DNA from: Brugia malayi
Lineage: Eukaryota; Nematoda; Chromadorea; Rhabditida; Onchocercidae
Length of the DNA stretch: 64,000 nucleotides
Direction: 5' to 3'
NCBI RefSeq assembly: GCF_000002995.4
Contig: NW_025062476.1
Span: 11,406,501-11,470,500, forward strand
Shown here: piece by piece, positions 12,875-24,398 of the stretch
How the letters are laid out: every line of letters begins with the position of its first letter
Position numbering within the stretch: the stretch's first letter is position 1
Made by a program: the position numbers and the translations under genes
Notes under the pieces: model-generated
The model's input: the letters and a program-made list of their open reading frames with translations, nothing else
Told to the model about the DNA's origin: nothing
The model's database searches: none

Positions 12875-14309
12875 TAACATATGAATCAGTGTTCTCCTCC
12901 GTATTTACTTGGTGATATCAAATTGTTGTTTTTTGTTTCTATTAATTCACTCTTTCCCTGGTATCAATGCATTTTGGAATAAACAATGAAGCATATTCCT
13001 GAAAAATTGAGAAATGAAATTTCGAAGTTTTGTCAGTGAGGAGGAACCATTTTATCAAATGCTTTGTTTTCCATTGTGTTACACTTTCGATAAACGTTAT
13101 AAGAAAAGAAAAAGTGGAGTTGTTCTGCTTAAAAAGAAAAATAAGTCCCAACAAATATTTATAAAGTTTGTCTTCATTCTTTTCTCCCTCACTAAAGACC
13201 CTAGCTGTTATTTCCATTTTTCGTTTAAAAGTTTTGTGGATGAATTGAACAAGAAGATAAAGTTTACCAATGAGAAATTTGAACGCGTTGAACTGAAAGC
13301 AATAGCCATACCGATATTTTTTTTGGTTCCTTATCAATCAAATAGTCACCTTTTATTATAAAGTTAATATTCTAGTTTACTTAAAGTCCGTTAATTGCTA
13401 CTTTTAAAAACATAATGTTTACTATAGCACTATATGCTTAGGTTTTTTTTTTTCACACTAGTGTTTTTGGTTTCCAGCTTTTTCATCATGCAAGATGCTG
13501 AAGCTAAAAGTGAAGCTTAGTAAAAAGTGAAACTTAAAGTGAAGCTTAGTAAAAGACACATACTTCCTGGTGCTATAGTAAACATTGTGTTTTAAAAATA
13601 GCAATTAACGAACTTTAAGTAAACTAGAATCTTTATTAACTTTATAGTAAAAGATGACTCGTATTTGATTGATAAGGAACTAAAAAAACTTTATAATAAA
13701 CTAAAAAACCTTATAACAGACTGTTTAGTAATGCAATCTTCATGGGATGACATATGACAAAAGCTTCAAACTGAAGAGAAATTCTAATTTTGAAATAAAA
13801 TATTAATTGTAAACAGCAGCCGAATAATGTAATGTTTGTGAGTGAAGAAGGTGAGAGACAACTCATTTGTTATCAAAAAAGAGAAATAAATTGTCGGAAA
13901 GTATCACCGCTTATTAATATTACTGTATCCATTTCATTAGTTTTGGAAAACAATTTCAAATGCACTTTTTTTCGAACTCAAATATTTTGCGAATGTTAAG
14001 GAAAACTAAAACTCTAGATATGTTATTTGAGAAGAAATATAATTGAGTAAAATGATATGTATTGAATAATAAACGGTTTTTTTTTTTTTTTTTCAAACTG
14101 ATAATTTCGAGATTGATTTACTTTTAGGATTTATTTTCTAAGTTGAAATTTTCTCTGATTGATGTGTAATATGAGAATTAATTATAATAGCACGAAATGT
14201 TTTAAATTTATAAATTTACAATTATTGTAAAAATTACAATCAAAAATAGTTATAATGATTTTTTTTTTTTTTTTAAATTAGACAAAAATAACATAAAATT
14301 TTCATCCAT
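12875..14309. other. Intergenic region after cct-4
   Basis: An AATAAA near 12979 is the likely cct-4 polyadenylation signal. Overlapping reading frames on both strands between 12942 and 13361 have no splice or family support. The inverted-repeat element at 13326-13680 fills the centre. The rest is AT-rich sequence with poly-T runs and no recognisable gene. Confidence 0.6.
13326..13680. mobile_element. MITE-like element with about 105-bp terminal inverted repeats
   Basis: The left arm (13326-13430, starting GTTCCTTATCAATCAAATA) is repeated in reverse complement at 13570-13680, which ends TTGATAAGGAAC. The arms match at roughly 90 percent with a few small indels. The spacer of about 140 bp has no coding capacity and contains a short internal repeat (GTGAAGCTTAGTAAAA twice). 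Size and shape fit a non-autonomous DNA transposon. No convincing target-site duplication is visible, so a plain long inverted repeat is the alternative. Confidence 0.6.
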
Positions 14310-17300
14310 TTATCCTTTATATGCAACCTTATCAATATTCTCCATTTCATGACAACGTTGTAAATATCCATTGAAATTTCCATCTATTTTTGATTCAGCT
14401 GAATGTGTCCTTTCTAAAAATTAAACATTTAATTTTATTGTTATTTTTTTTTTTTTAGAAAAAAAAAACAAAACTAATCATAGCAATAAGGATAGTTTGA
14501 TATTTGTGTGATTTTTTGATTGGTAATATTTTTAGTAAAAATAAATAAATAAAATGAAAATATTTGAGATTTCATTTCATACCAAAAAAAAAAAAACTCA
14601 ATTTCATCTAATTGTGAAGTTATTTGATTACATAACTTTCCATTGTATTTCATTTCTAAACTACTGTTTATTTAGCCGCTAAAAAAAAAATTTTATATAA
14701 AAGTAAATTAAATATATAATAAAAAAAAAAATAAGTCTATAGTAAAATTTAAGATATACATACATTAAATATATGATGTTATAGAAGAAGTAAAGTAATA
14801 GTTATGTTTATAAAATTATTATAAATTCGTATAGCTAAAGATAGAGTGAAAAATTAATATTTGTTTGATGATAATTAAATTATAAAATTTAAATTTTTAT
14901 AAAATACATTAATTACCTAAAAATGCATTATTGTTATCCATCCTTGGTGTACCAATTTCCACTGTAGATTGTATTGATAATTTTGGAGCAATTACTTCAT
15001 TTTCTTCATAATTTCCTATTAGACAGAAAAAAAAATTTAAAAAAGAAAAAAAAAAAAAAAAAAACTAAAAAGGGAATAAATTGAAGGAGGAAAATTTATG
15101 CAAAAATATGTAATTTTGGAAAAAAAAAGGAAAATTTTGAAAACATTTGCAAATTAAATTAAAAAATAATTTATAATTGATAATCTAAAAAAGATTTACT
15201 GTTCATCGTTTTCTTTCTTTTTTTTTTTTTTCATCTTTTTTCATACTATAAATTTATTATTTTCCAAAAAAATGGTACCAGATGATATTTGTTCAATAAT
15301 TTTTTGTTCGTTATAAATTTCCATCCAATGACTTTCCGTATCTTCATTGGCACAATTCTGATAAAATTTTGTTGCATTAAGCATTTCGGTTGAACCAGCT
15401 TCAAAAATTTCAATTTAAAAATATCAATTAAAAAAAATTAATTAAAAATTCAACATTAATTATTCCAATCAGAAAACTTAACGAATAACTCTATATTATT
15501 TATTTTAATCAATAAACATAATTAATCATGCATTAATTATTTCTCTTTTATCACTAATCATTCTCATAATAATTAAAAAGTAGAAATATTAAAATAAATT
15601 TAATCAATAATACCATCCATAAAATGAATGCATTCAATTTTAATTCATTTAAACATTTAAATTTATTAATCTTTTCGATTTCAATCAATTATTGTCACTT
15701 TAAATTGATTAATGTCATAGTTAACAAAAATAAAAAAAAAAGAAAACAAAAACAAAAAAAAAAAAAAAAAATAAAAAGAAAAGAAAGAAGAAAAATGAAA
15801 TTCTATCATTTTTCACTTACTTAGTAATCCTTCATTAAATCGAACTGTGCAATTTTTTTCATTACCATGTGAACAACAACTGCTCTTCTTCTTATGCAAC
15901 GATTTTGGTAGCTGAAAAAGATTAAAATATTATCGGAAAATTTTTTAAAAATTTCAGTAAATGTTGACGTTAAACAATAAATTTTACTTGATTGAAAACA
16001 AAAAAGAAAAAACAAACTAAGAAATGGAAGAAAAATAATAAACGAAAAAAAGAAAGTTAAAAAATAAAGCAAATAACTGAAAGACGATGAAAGCAATTCT
16101 TAAAATTCTTTCTTTCTTTTTTTTTTTTTTTCTCTTTTTTATTTATTTATTTTTTTTTGACAATAACGTATATTTCATTTCTTTCGTTTATTATTTTATT
16201 TTTTTTTTTTTTGAAATAGAAAAAAGAAAGAAAAAGAATATATTTGAAATGGAAAAAAGAGAAAAATGTATTTTAAAAAAATAAAAAAACGCAAAAAAAA
16301 AAAAAGAAAAAACGAAAGAAACAAAATTTGTGATAACAAATGAAAAAACTATAACATTTTGAAGTATTAAATGATATTATTATTATTATTTTTATATAAA
16401 AAAATGAAAGAAAATTTTTTTTTTGTACATAATATTTAAATACAATATGATTAAATTACATTCTTATTAGCATATTGAGTTTGATCATTGAACATTTAGT
16501 CATAATTTCTTTTTTTTTTTTTTGTTTGAAGCTTAATTTTCATCGCTTTTTTTCTATTTCAAATAATTTCTTTTTCTTCAATTTCAAATATATTCTTTCA
16601 TTTCAGATCCATTTCAATTACAAATATAACCATAAATCGCTGTAAAAATTACTTCATAAATTCATGAATTATTATTAACTTTTGTTTATTAATATTGTTT
16701 TAAGAATATTTGGAAGTAAAACATTTACCCATAATTTCAGCTAAATGATCGATAAAATTGAAATTATTGTTATGAAAGAGTAAATCAAAAATTATAAAAA
16801 AGTTTTTAAAAAATTTTTTGTTTATGATATGAAAAAAGAAAGATGTATAAAAAAAAAATATAAACAATTAGATGAAATGTAATTGGATAAGATGCACAGA
16901 AATTTTTATATCATATCAGTGCCTTATCATATTATCACTATATAATAATGATGCATAATAAGATAGTATATTTATAAAAGAAAACTTATACTTTTAATCT
17001 CTTCTTTACCTTTAAATTTAATCCTCTTTTAACTATCTTCCTGCCATTTATATGATAAATGGCAGGAAGATAGTTAAAAGTTTATCGTATAATTATAAAG
17101 TTATCATATAATTAAAGTTTATCATATAATTTTTAAGTTTATCATATAATTATAAAATTAGCATTAACAATAATTAAAAGAAAAAAGTAATAAAAAAAAT
17201 TATGCAACGCAAATTCAAATGATTTTCAAAACTCTGTAACACAATAAATGATAAATTACAAAGTTATTCATTCTAAATTAAAATTGTAGGTGTAAAAAAA

Positions 17301-17847
17301 AAAAATCATTTATAGATGGAAGGTAAATAAAAACTATAGAGCAAATTAGAAAAACAAGTTATTTCTTTATTGGAAAGAATAACAAATTATATTATCAAAT
17401 TTTGTTATCGAAGTAAAAGATTTACTCATAATTACAAATACAAATTATCATTGATTATAAAAAAAATTAACAAATTAAATAATCTGTGCATTAATTGTAT
17501 AATCAAATTAATTAGTCAGTTATATTTTAATAAAATTCAAATAGCTTTTACCATATGTTCAGATGTTGATGGTGATATGGGCTGACAATTATTCTCCTCT
17601 TGTTGTTGTTGTTGTTGTTTTTTGATTTCATATTTATCATCTAAATTTACCACCAATAATTACAGTTATAGCAAAATAATTCAAGACAAATATCCTATTT
17701 TACTAACTTCTTTATCCAAAAAAAAAGAAAAAAGAATTAATTAAAACTTAAAAATTACTCGCCTAATTGATAAGTAGATGGTATATATGCAGTTGATTTT
17801 TTTCGATCAATGGGTGGATTTGAACAACATCCTTCAAACAATGGCAT
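14310..17847 (-). CDS. Unrecognised protein with a polyglutamine tract
   Basis: I do not recognise this gene. Exons in transcription order: 17763-17847, 17552-17640, 15821-15911, an exon from 15398, 14917-15015, 14310-14413. The first begins MPLFEGCCSNPP and the second carries six CAA glutamine codons. The third is basic and cysteine-containing (KKKSSCCSHGNEKNC). The last ends DKVAYKG. The exon from 15398 has two possible ends. It can run to a TGA at 15241-15243 as a terminal exon, or splice from a weak donor after ISSG (about 15275) into 14917-15015. The third exon can also join 14917-15015 directly in frame, so the exon may be optional. The first intron fits only with a GC donor (TTAG|GCGAGT). 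The full-length product is about 200 residues, hydrophilic, with no signal peptide or membrane segment. Confidence 0.6.
17026..17080. repeat. Perfect 26-bp hairpin with a 3-nt loop
   Basis: CTTTTAACTATCTTCCTGCC at the left is matched exactly in reverse complement at the right. Both arms are 26 bp, without mismatch, around the loop ATG at 17052-17054. It lies within the second intron of the unrecognised minus-strand gene. A recent palindromic insertion or a structured RNA are both possible. Confidence 0.8.
17081..17160. repeat. Imperfect short tandem repeats next to the hairpin
   Basis: Four degenerate copies of an approximately 20-bp AT-rich unit built around TTTATCATATAATTA follow the right arm of the hairpin. 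Confidence 0.55.
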
Positions 17848-19950
17848 TTTTCTTTTCGTACTTGATTTTATTAATTTTTACAATTTTTCCTTATTGATTT
17901 CTGAAAAAATAAAAAAAAAAAAAAAGAAAGGAAAGGAAAGAAAATAATAGGATAATATGTACAGAATAATTTATCAAATTAAGAAACGATTATTTCAAGG
18001 AAACAATGAAAAAAATATATTAAAAATTATATCTACAATAAAAATTTGCTATCAGAGTATATATTTAAAATAAAAAATTTCAATAAAATATATATAAACA
18101 AAATAAGAAACTTTAATATATATATATATATAATATAATATAAAAAGTTATATTAAAATACACATAAAAAATTAAATCTTATAGTAAAGTATGTATAATA
18201 TAAATTGCAGTAAAGTTATTAAATGATATTAATTACACTTAAAATTTGCTCTTTAATTGAATTATTAGTAATATTTTAAAAATAATTCATAATAATGAAA
18301 AAAAAAAAAAAAAACAGAAAGAGAGAGAGAAATTAGAAGTATATTTGAAGATGAAAAAGACTGAAACGAAAAGAGAAATGAAAAATAAAAATTGAAGAAA
18401 TTTTATGAGCATGTTTTTTTTTTTTTTTTTTTTTTTTTTTATGAAGTTTTATAGCTTGTCAAAATAACTTTAACTATTTTTGTTTGTTGAGAAGAAAAAT
18501 GTGAAAAATATGGAAAAAAAATTTTTGAAGAAATATATGGATGAAATGATAAAAATAAAGTAATGAAATGAGATAAAATAAAATGAAATAAGAGGAAGAA
18601 GTAATTGAAATAACAAGCAGAGTAATGGAAAGGCGGAAATAGAGCGATGTAAGCGATGAAAAGTAAACATCGCACAATTGCGCATCATTTTGCATAATGA
18701 AGTAACAATGAAAAACATATTTAAACATTTTGATGCTAAAAATGCATGAAAAATAAGTGAAATGATTGTTAAATTTATTCAATAGAATAATTCTTTTGTT
18801 TGGATAAACAAAATATAAAATTAGCTAATTTTAATTGAAATCTTTACCAAATCAATAATATTTTATTCATTTAAATAATATTTAATAAAAATTTCATACT
18901 AATTGTATGCTTATTTCTGGTTGATTGATAACATTGATTTATTTATTTAAAATATAACACTTTTTAAATATATTAAAATTTTTTTTTTTAAAAAACAATG
19001 TGTTTAAGTATATATTTTAAAAAAGCAAATGTTTAATTTTAAAATTTAAAAAGAAACAACACCTTAAAAAGTTAAACAAAATAATCATTTCAAATAATTC
19101 ATAAATATGATAACAATAAAAAAAACGGATAAATATACCAATAAAAAAAATTGCAAGATAAAAAATAAAAATTTATTTATCTGATCATTTTTCGAGACAG
19201 GAAAAAATGAAATTTATTCGGCTAATATGCATAAATAAATAATTAGATAAAATATTTGATAAGCTTATAAGAAAAATGGGAATTACTTAGTAAAATGAAT
19301 GATCTAAAGAAGCTAATAGCATTGCTTTTTAAGTGAAAAAATTTTTTCTCACTTCATTGTTAAGCAAAATCATTATTTAATTGGCTAAGAAAGCGTAAAG
19401 TTGAAAAGAAAAAGTGAAAAAATTTTTTTCAGATTGGAAAAAATTGATATTTCTTGCTCTTCCGTCGAGAAAAAGCTTTCTGTCAATGTGTTTCGCAGTG
19501 AAATGATGAAAAGAAAACAAATTTCTCGTTTTCTATTTCTTTTCTTTATTTTTATTTTTTAAAGTTATGAAAATTTTTTAGAAAGTTTTAAAAAAAAAAA
19601 ATGAATAAAAAAAATCAATAATCATTTATGTTTTATTTTTAGACTGAGAATAACGAATATAAAAGAAAAATTAACATTTTAGAATTTTTTTTTTAAAAAA
19701 AAAAAGAAAAAGAAAAGAGAAAAAATTGTTTATTTGATAAATAAATTAAATTTTGACAAAAATTTTGAAATAAACATGTTGAATTGATGTAGCAAAATAA
19801 ATAAAAGTTAATGTTGTATTTAAATTAAAATTCAAAAATATTAAAATATGAAATAAACAAAAAAATCAATCATTAATGATAAAGGATGAGAAATTTTTCA
19901 TCTAACCATATGGTACTGAAATTAAAAGAAAAAAAATATCAATTCTTTAA

Positions 19951-20032
19951 TTTCTTCTTCTATTTTCTTCCTTCTTCCTCCTTCCCTCTCCCTCCCTCTC
20001 TCCCTCTCTCTCCCTCTCTCTCTCTCTCTCTG
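19951..20032. repeat. CT-rich microsatellite
   Basis: Pyrimidine-only stretch of TTCC, CCCT and CT units on the + strand, ending in about seven perfect CT pairs. Confidence 0.85.
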
Positions 20033-20585
20033 TCATAACTTTCACTCTCTTTCTCCATTACTTAGCTTTCTTAGAGTAACTTTGATAATAGCTAAACATC
20101 TAATATACTTATAAACAGCCCAAACTGATTGACTGCTTTAGCTTTCATATTTTTATATTTATCCATGCAATATTTATAAATAAACGTTGAATTTTATTTT
20201 TTGAAAAAAATTGTAAAAAAATTTTGCTTAAATTTATTTATAAAAATTGTATAAGATAACAAGATAAATCTATTATAATATAATGAGTGAAATAAACATT
20301 AAAGGAACAAATAAACAAACAAATAACAACAAATAAATACAAGTAAATAACAGGGCAAAATAAAAAATAAATAAATAAATAAGTGATAAATATAGGAAAT
20401 TAAATAAACAATGAAATATAAATAAAATTAAAATATTTAAAATTTCTCATATTTCATATCAAAATCAATGATTGAAAAAGTAGTAATCATTATGACTAAT
20501 AATAAAACCATGAATTTGTAAAAGGACAAATGCTATTGTGTAAAAAAAAAAAAAAAAAAAGAGAGAGAAATATTTATATTGAACA

Positions 20586-20640
20586 GAAGGAGGGAAACAA
20601 AGAGAGAGAGAGAGAGAGGGAGAGAGAAAGAGAAAGGGAA
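20586..20640. repeat. GA-rich microsatellite
   Basis: Purine-only stretch of GAGA and GGGA units, the strand-mirror of the CT tract about 0.6 kb upstream. Confidence 0.85.
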
Positions 20641-20930
20641 AAAAAGACAAGAAAAATCAGGTTTCAAATGAATGACAACGATGACTTCTTTTTTCTTTTT
20701 TTTTTTTTTTTTCATTGTAGCGTTAATTAATGAAATATGAACTATATGAGATTGTGAGAAACAAATGACACAATTAGAAGCAAAATTTTATTATGTTTAG
20801 AAATTATCTACAAAATATTCAGAAAATTAAACTTATGCTTTTAATGTTTTATTTAATTTTATATAATTATAACTTAATTGTAAGTAATGCATGTAATTAG
20901 TAATTAAATCTTCATTGTTATGCATAAATT

Positions 20931-21048
20931 TTAATAATTTTCATAGTCAGAAAGATAAGAATATCCAATATAAGAATGAAAACAGCTTGCATAATCTTCA
21001 GGCGCATATGTCCCATTTGTGACATTTGCTTCATCTATTACTGTTGCG
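20931..21048 (-). CDS. Orphan terminal exon candidate, tyrosine-rich tail
   Basis: A local rise in GC on the minus strand coincides with an acceptor (AGTCTAG) and an open frame to TAA. It would encode 38 residues including ANVTNGTYAPEDYASC and a tail with six tyrosines (HSYIGYSYLSDYENY). It starts in phase 2, so it needs an upstream exon at higher coordinates. I could not identify that exon with confidence between 21 and 25 kb. The protein is not recognised. Base composition like real exons of this window is the main support; chance remains possible. Confidence 0.35.
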
Positions 21049-22887
21049 CTAGACTAAATGATGTCATTACTACATTATTAGTTTAGACTAATTTCTTTAT
21101 GCTAATTCATCCAACATTTAATTAAACTAATTATTAGCTGCTGAAAATAATAGATTTATCAATAAATCTCATTTTGGTAAACTAAGCGAATATTAATTAT
21201 AATTATAATGTGAAAAGAAACAAGTAAAAATGAATGCTTGAAACGGTAAAAGATTTTTTTTTCGAAAAAAGAAAAAATTTTCGAACAAAAAAAAAAAAAA
21301 TATTCTGAAATTTCAACGAAAATTAAAATTTACAAAAAATTGAAAAAAAAAAAAAAAAACAAATACAAATGTTTTATGGAATATTTAACTAACAATTGAA
21401 ATAAATAAAAGAATTCGATTACAAGACATTGCATACCTCTATGAATATATCAGCAAAAAATGTTTCTGTTCAAAATTTTTGAATAAATGTAACTGATGCA
21501 TGGAGAAAATAAAATGAAATGATTAAAATTGATAAGGAATTGTCGTTATCATTTCAACAAACCACTGATAAATTGTTGGTGACATTGTTTTCAGATAACA
21601 GGGCAACATCAGTTAACATTTCAACATTTTTCAACATTTCAATGATAAAGGGATTATCATATACTTATCTTCTATTATCAATGATATCAAAAACTAATAA
21701 TTATCATTTCGATAGTACGTCACAAAATAATCATGAATTAGCCTAGTTACTTAGTTATGCTATATTATTCATTATTTATTATTATTATATATATATTTTA
21801 TAATAATTATTATTATTAGCATTATTACTAATTATAAAATTGTTATTACTCTTAATTACTACAAATTGTTATTACTATCATCTGTGATCTGATATTTTGT
21901 CAATTACAAGATAAATTTAATTATTTCTTTTTTTTTCCTTTTTCCACCCGATAAAATGTAAAGTAAATGAAAAGTGACATAAACTGAAACAGAGCACATA
22001 TCTTGTCATACTTAATAAATTTATAAATTTTAATGCAAAATTTTAAAATAAATTTTGTTCTATTTTCTTTTTCATTTCATTGCAAAATTAATGGCGAAGT
22101 ATTTTTTAAGTTATGGTAAAACCACTACACTGCACTTTTTTGTAATTGCAAATTTTATTACTTTATCTTTTGTCAGTAACTCATTTATTTAATTAAAGAT
22201 GCGATAGCATAAATCAAAAAGACTTCAATTTTAATGGCTATCATTAACATTTTAATAGACTTTAACATTAGAGTTAAATAGTGAAAGTTAAGTAATAAAT
22301 TGATGATTGTAATTTCTTAATGACAAATTATAATGGTCCTTACAAATATTTCATTCAACTTTTTGAAATAAACTCAACTATTAGACGTTAGACATTAAAT
22401 TGAAAAATATTGGAACTTTTTGAAAATAAATTGTCAAATACTAGTAGATGTAGCATATTGAAATTAAATTTTGGTATAATTTATAATTATATATGCAAAA
22501 AAAAAAGAAAAGAAAAAAGTGCTATGACGAGATTAGATGTATCATTTGAGTAAGCATCGTATAATCATCATTATCGCTTGTTGTTAGCTAATTAACGTTA
22601 TATTGCTATCGTGAAATACTTCAAGTAATCATTGCCTATTATTATACTTATTATTGCTATTTGTTTGGCAAATGAAGCATACAATTTGATATTTTAGAAT
22701 TATACGCTTCGCAATATTTAGTCAAATATATATTAAGTCTCAAAAATTATTGCTGATGTTACATTTATTAAGTCATATTGAAAAAAAAAAAAAAAAAGAA
22801 AAAAGAGTTAACTAAGATTCGAAATCATATCATTTTGTTATCTTAAGCAATAAATAAATTGAATTGTTAAATAATTGATAATTTAAC

Positions 22888-22956
<69 letters not shown>
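22888..22956. repeat. (AAT)23 microsatellite
   Basis: Uninterrupted AAT trinucleotide array, followed by ATGACAATGACA variants. Confidence 0.95.
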
Positions 22957-22958
<2 letters not shown>

Positions 22959-23894
22959 CAATGACAATAGTATTAATAATAAATACAGAAAATTTACATT
23001 GACAAATGCGAGAAAATTTTATCTTATTTAAATAGCTTCTTTATTTGCATGCAAAATTTTCATTTTGACTTTCATTTTAATTGGATCGCAATTTAAACTT
23101 AAATTCATCACTTTGACAATGTTTTAATTGTGTTCTTTGTCATCAATTTATATTTATTGCAATCATTTATAGTACAGTGATGTAAACATGAAATTAATTT
23201 AGTAAATTTTTCGTTTCGATCCAAATTTTCATTAATTCTTTGCGTTCCCTTTAACATATTAAAAAGCATAATCTTTTTTTCTTGATTTGAATTTACCAAG
23301 CGACTAAAATGCACTAAAAGCACTTAAATTTTTTGTTCTTTAAGTTTAACTTTCATTGTTGAATCTAAGTTTGCTTCGAGATAAAAATTTAACGAATGCT
23401 TATAGAAAAATGATTAAACTCTGTCAGCATTCCATCCTAAAGTTTTAAATCTTTAATTATATGATTGAAAATTTGTGAAATAATTTTCAGATTCTCTTAT
23501 CACACCAATAATTGCCTATCGAAGCTTCAATAATTCTATTTTTTTTTTTTTTTTTACATTCTTTATTTTGGGCATAAAAATTTACAATTCATGTGCATTT
23601 TTGGCATGCATATATGATTAAGTTATTGGTTGGGAGGGGAATAAAATTGCCTATCTTTGATTTGAATTGTGGACAATATTAAAAATTGAAAAAAATCCAA
23701 AAAAAAAATATTAAAATTTAGATGTGAAAATGTAAATCAAATTTTAAATTCCAATAAAAGTTAGAATTCAAAAGGTAAAAAAAAAAGAACTGCTAGAAAT
23801 TGTATGAAATTGAATGCAATTTCTACTGAAAACAAACCAATGACAAGAGTAAAGGAAGAAGGAAAGAAGAAGCAGTATAAAATCAAACTGGAAG

Positions 23895-24398
23895 TATCCG
23901 AGAGAAATCACGTGTCTTCGCGTGAAGCACGATTAGATTGGGTTGAGGCTGAGTGAATTCACATATATCCGAGAGAAATCACGTGTCTTCGCGTGAAGCA
24001 CGATTAGATTGGGTTGAGGTTGAGTGAATTCACATATATCCCAGAGAAATCACGTGTCTTCGCGTGAAGCACGATTAGATTGGGTTGAGGTTGAGTGAAT
24101 TCACATATATCCGAGAGAAATCACGTGTCTTCGCGTGAAGCACGATTAGATTGGGTTGAGGTTGAGTGAATTCACATATATCCGAGAGAAATCACGTGTC
24201 TTCGCGTGAAGCACGATTAGATTGGGTTGAGGTTGAGTGAATTCACATATATCCGAGAGAAATCACGTGTCTTCGCGTGAAGCACGATTAGATTGGGTTG
24301 AGGCTGAGTGAATTCACATATATCCGAGAGAAATCACGTGTCTTCGCGTGAAGCACGATTAGATTGGGTTGAGGTTGAGTGTATATCCGAGAGAAACC
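23895..24398. repeat. 71-bp minisatellite, seven full copies plus a partial one
   Basis: Copies begin with TATCCGAGAGAAATCACGTG at 23895, 23966, 24037, 24108, 24179, 24250 and 24321, exactly 71 bp apart. They differ at only a few sites (GAGGCTGAG/GAGGTTGAG, one CCAGAG for CGAGAG). A shortened eighth start near 24384 lacks the GAATTCACA segment. Each unit holds a CACGTG E-box and a dyad around CTTCGCGTGAAG. The array is markedly more GC-rich than its surroundings. The unit is not a multiple of three and has no open frame across the array. Confidence 0.97.

Larger units (their letters stand above)
17848..23894. other. Gene-poor, repeat-rich intergenic region
   Basis: About 6 kb of very AT-rich DNA with homopolymer runs, TA, CT, GA and AAT microsatellites. 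Several 60-100 codon reading frames occur but are AT-driven low-complexity frames at about the density expected by chance. The only stretch with exon-like base composition and a splice acceptor is 20931-21048 on the minus strand. Confidence 0.6.

Noticed and set aside
12942..13361. Overlapping frames of 131 and 115 codons on opposite strands after cct-4
   Set aside because: They overlap each other and the inverted-repeat arm. They have no splice support, and frames of this length are not rare in such AT-rich DNA.
18439..18782. Three nested hydrophobic frames on the minus strand
   Set aside because: Phe/Ile/Ser-rich translations of purine/AT-rich DNA in several frames at once, with no acceptor or donor logic.
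21519..21746. 75-codon + strand frame beginning MIKIDKELSLSF
   Set aside because: Contains short internal repeats (CATTTCAAC) and has no family match. Its length is expected by chance.
23108..23323. 71-codon minus-strand frame ending MTKNTIKTLSK
   Set aside because: Looks protein-like and follows an acceptor (CATTTTAG), but base composition equals the background and no partner exon fits.
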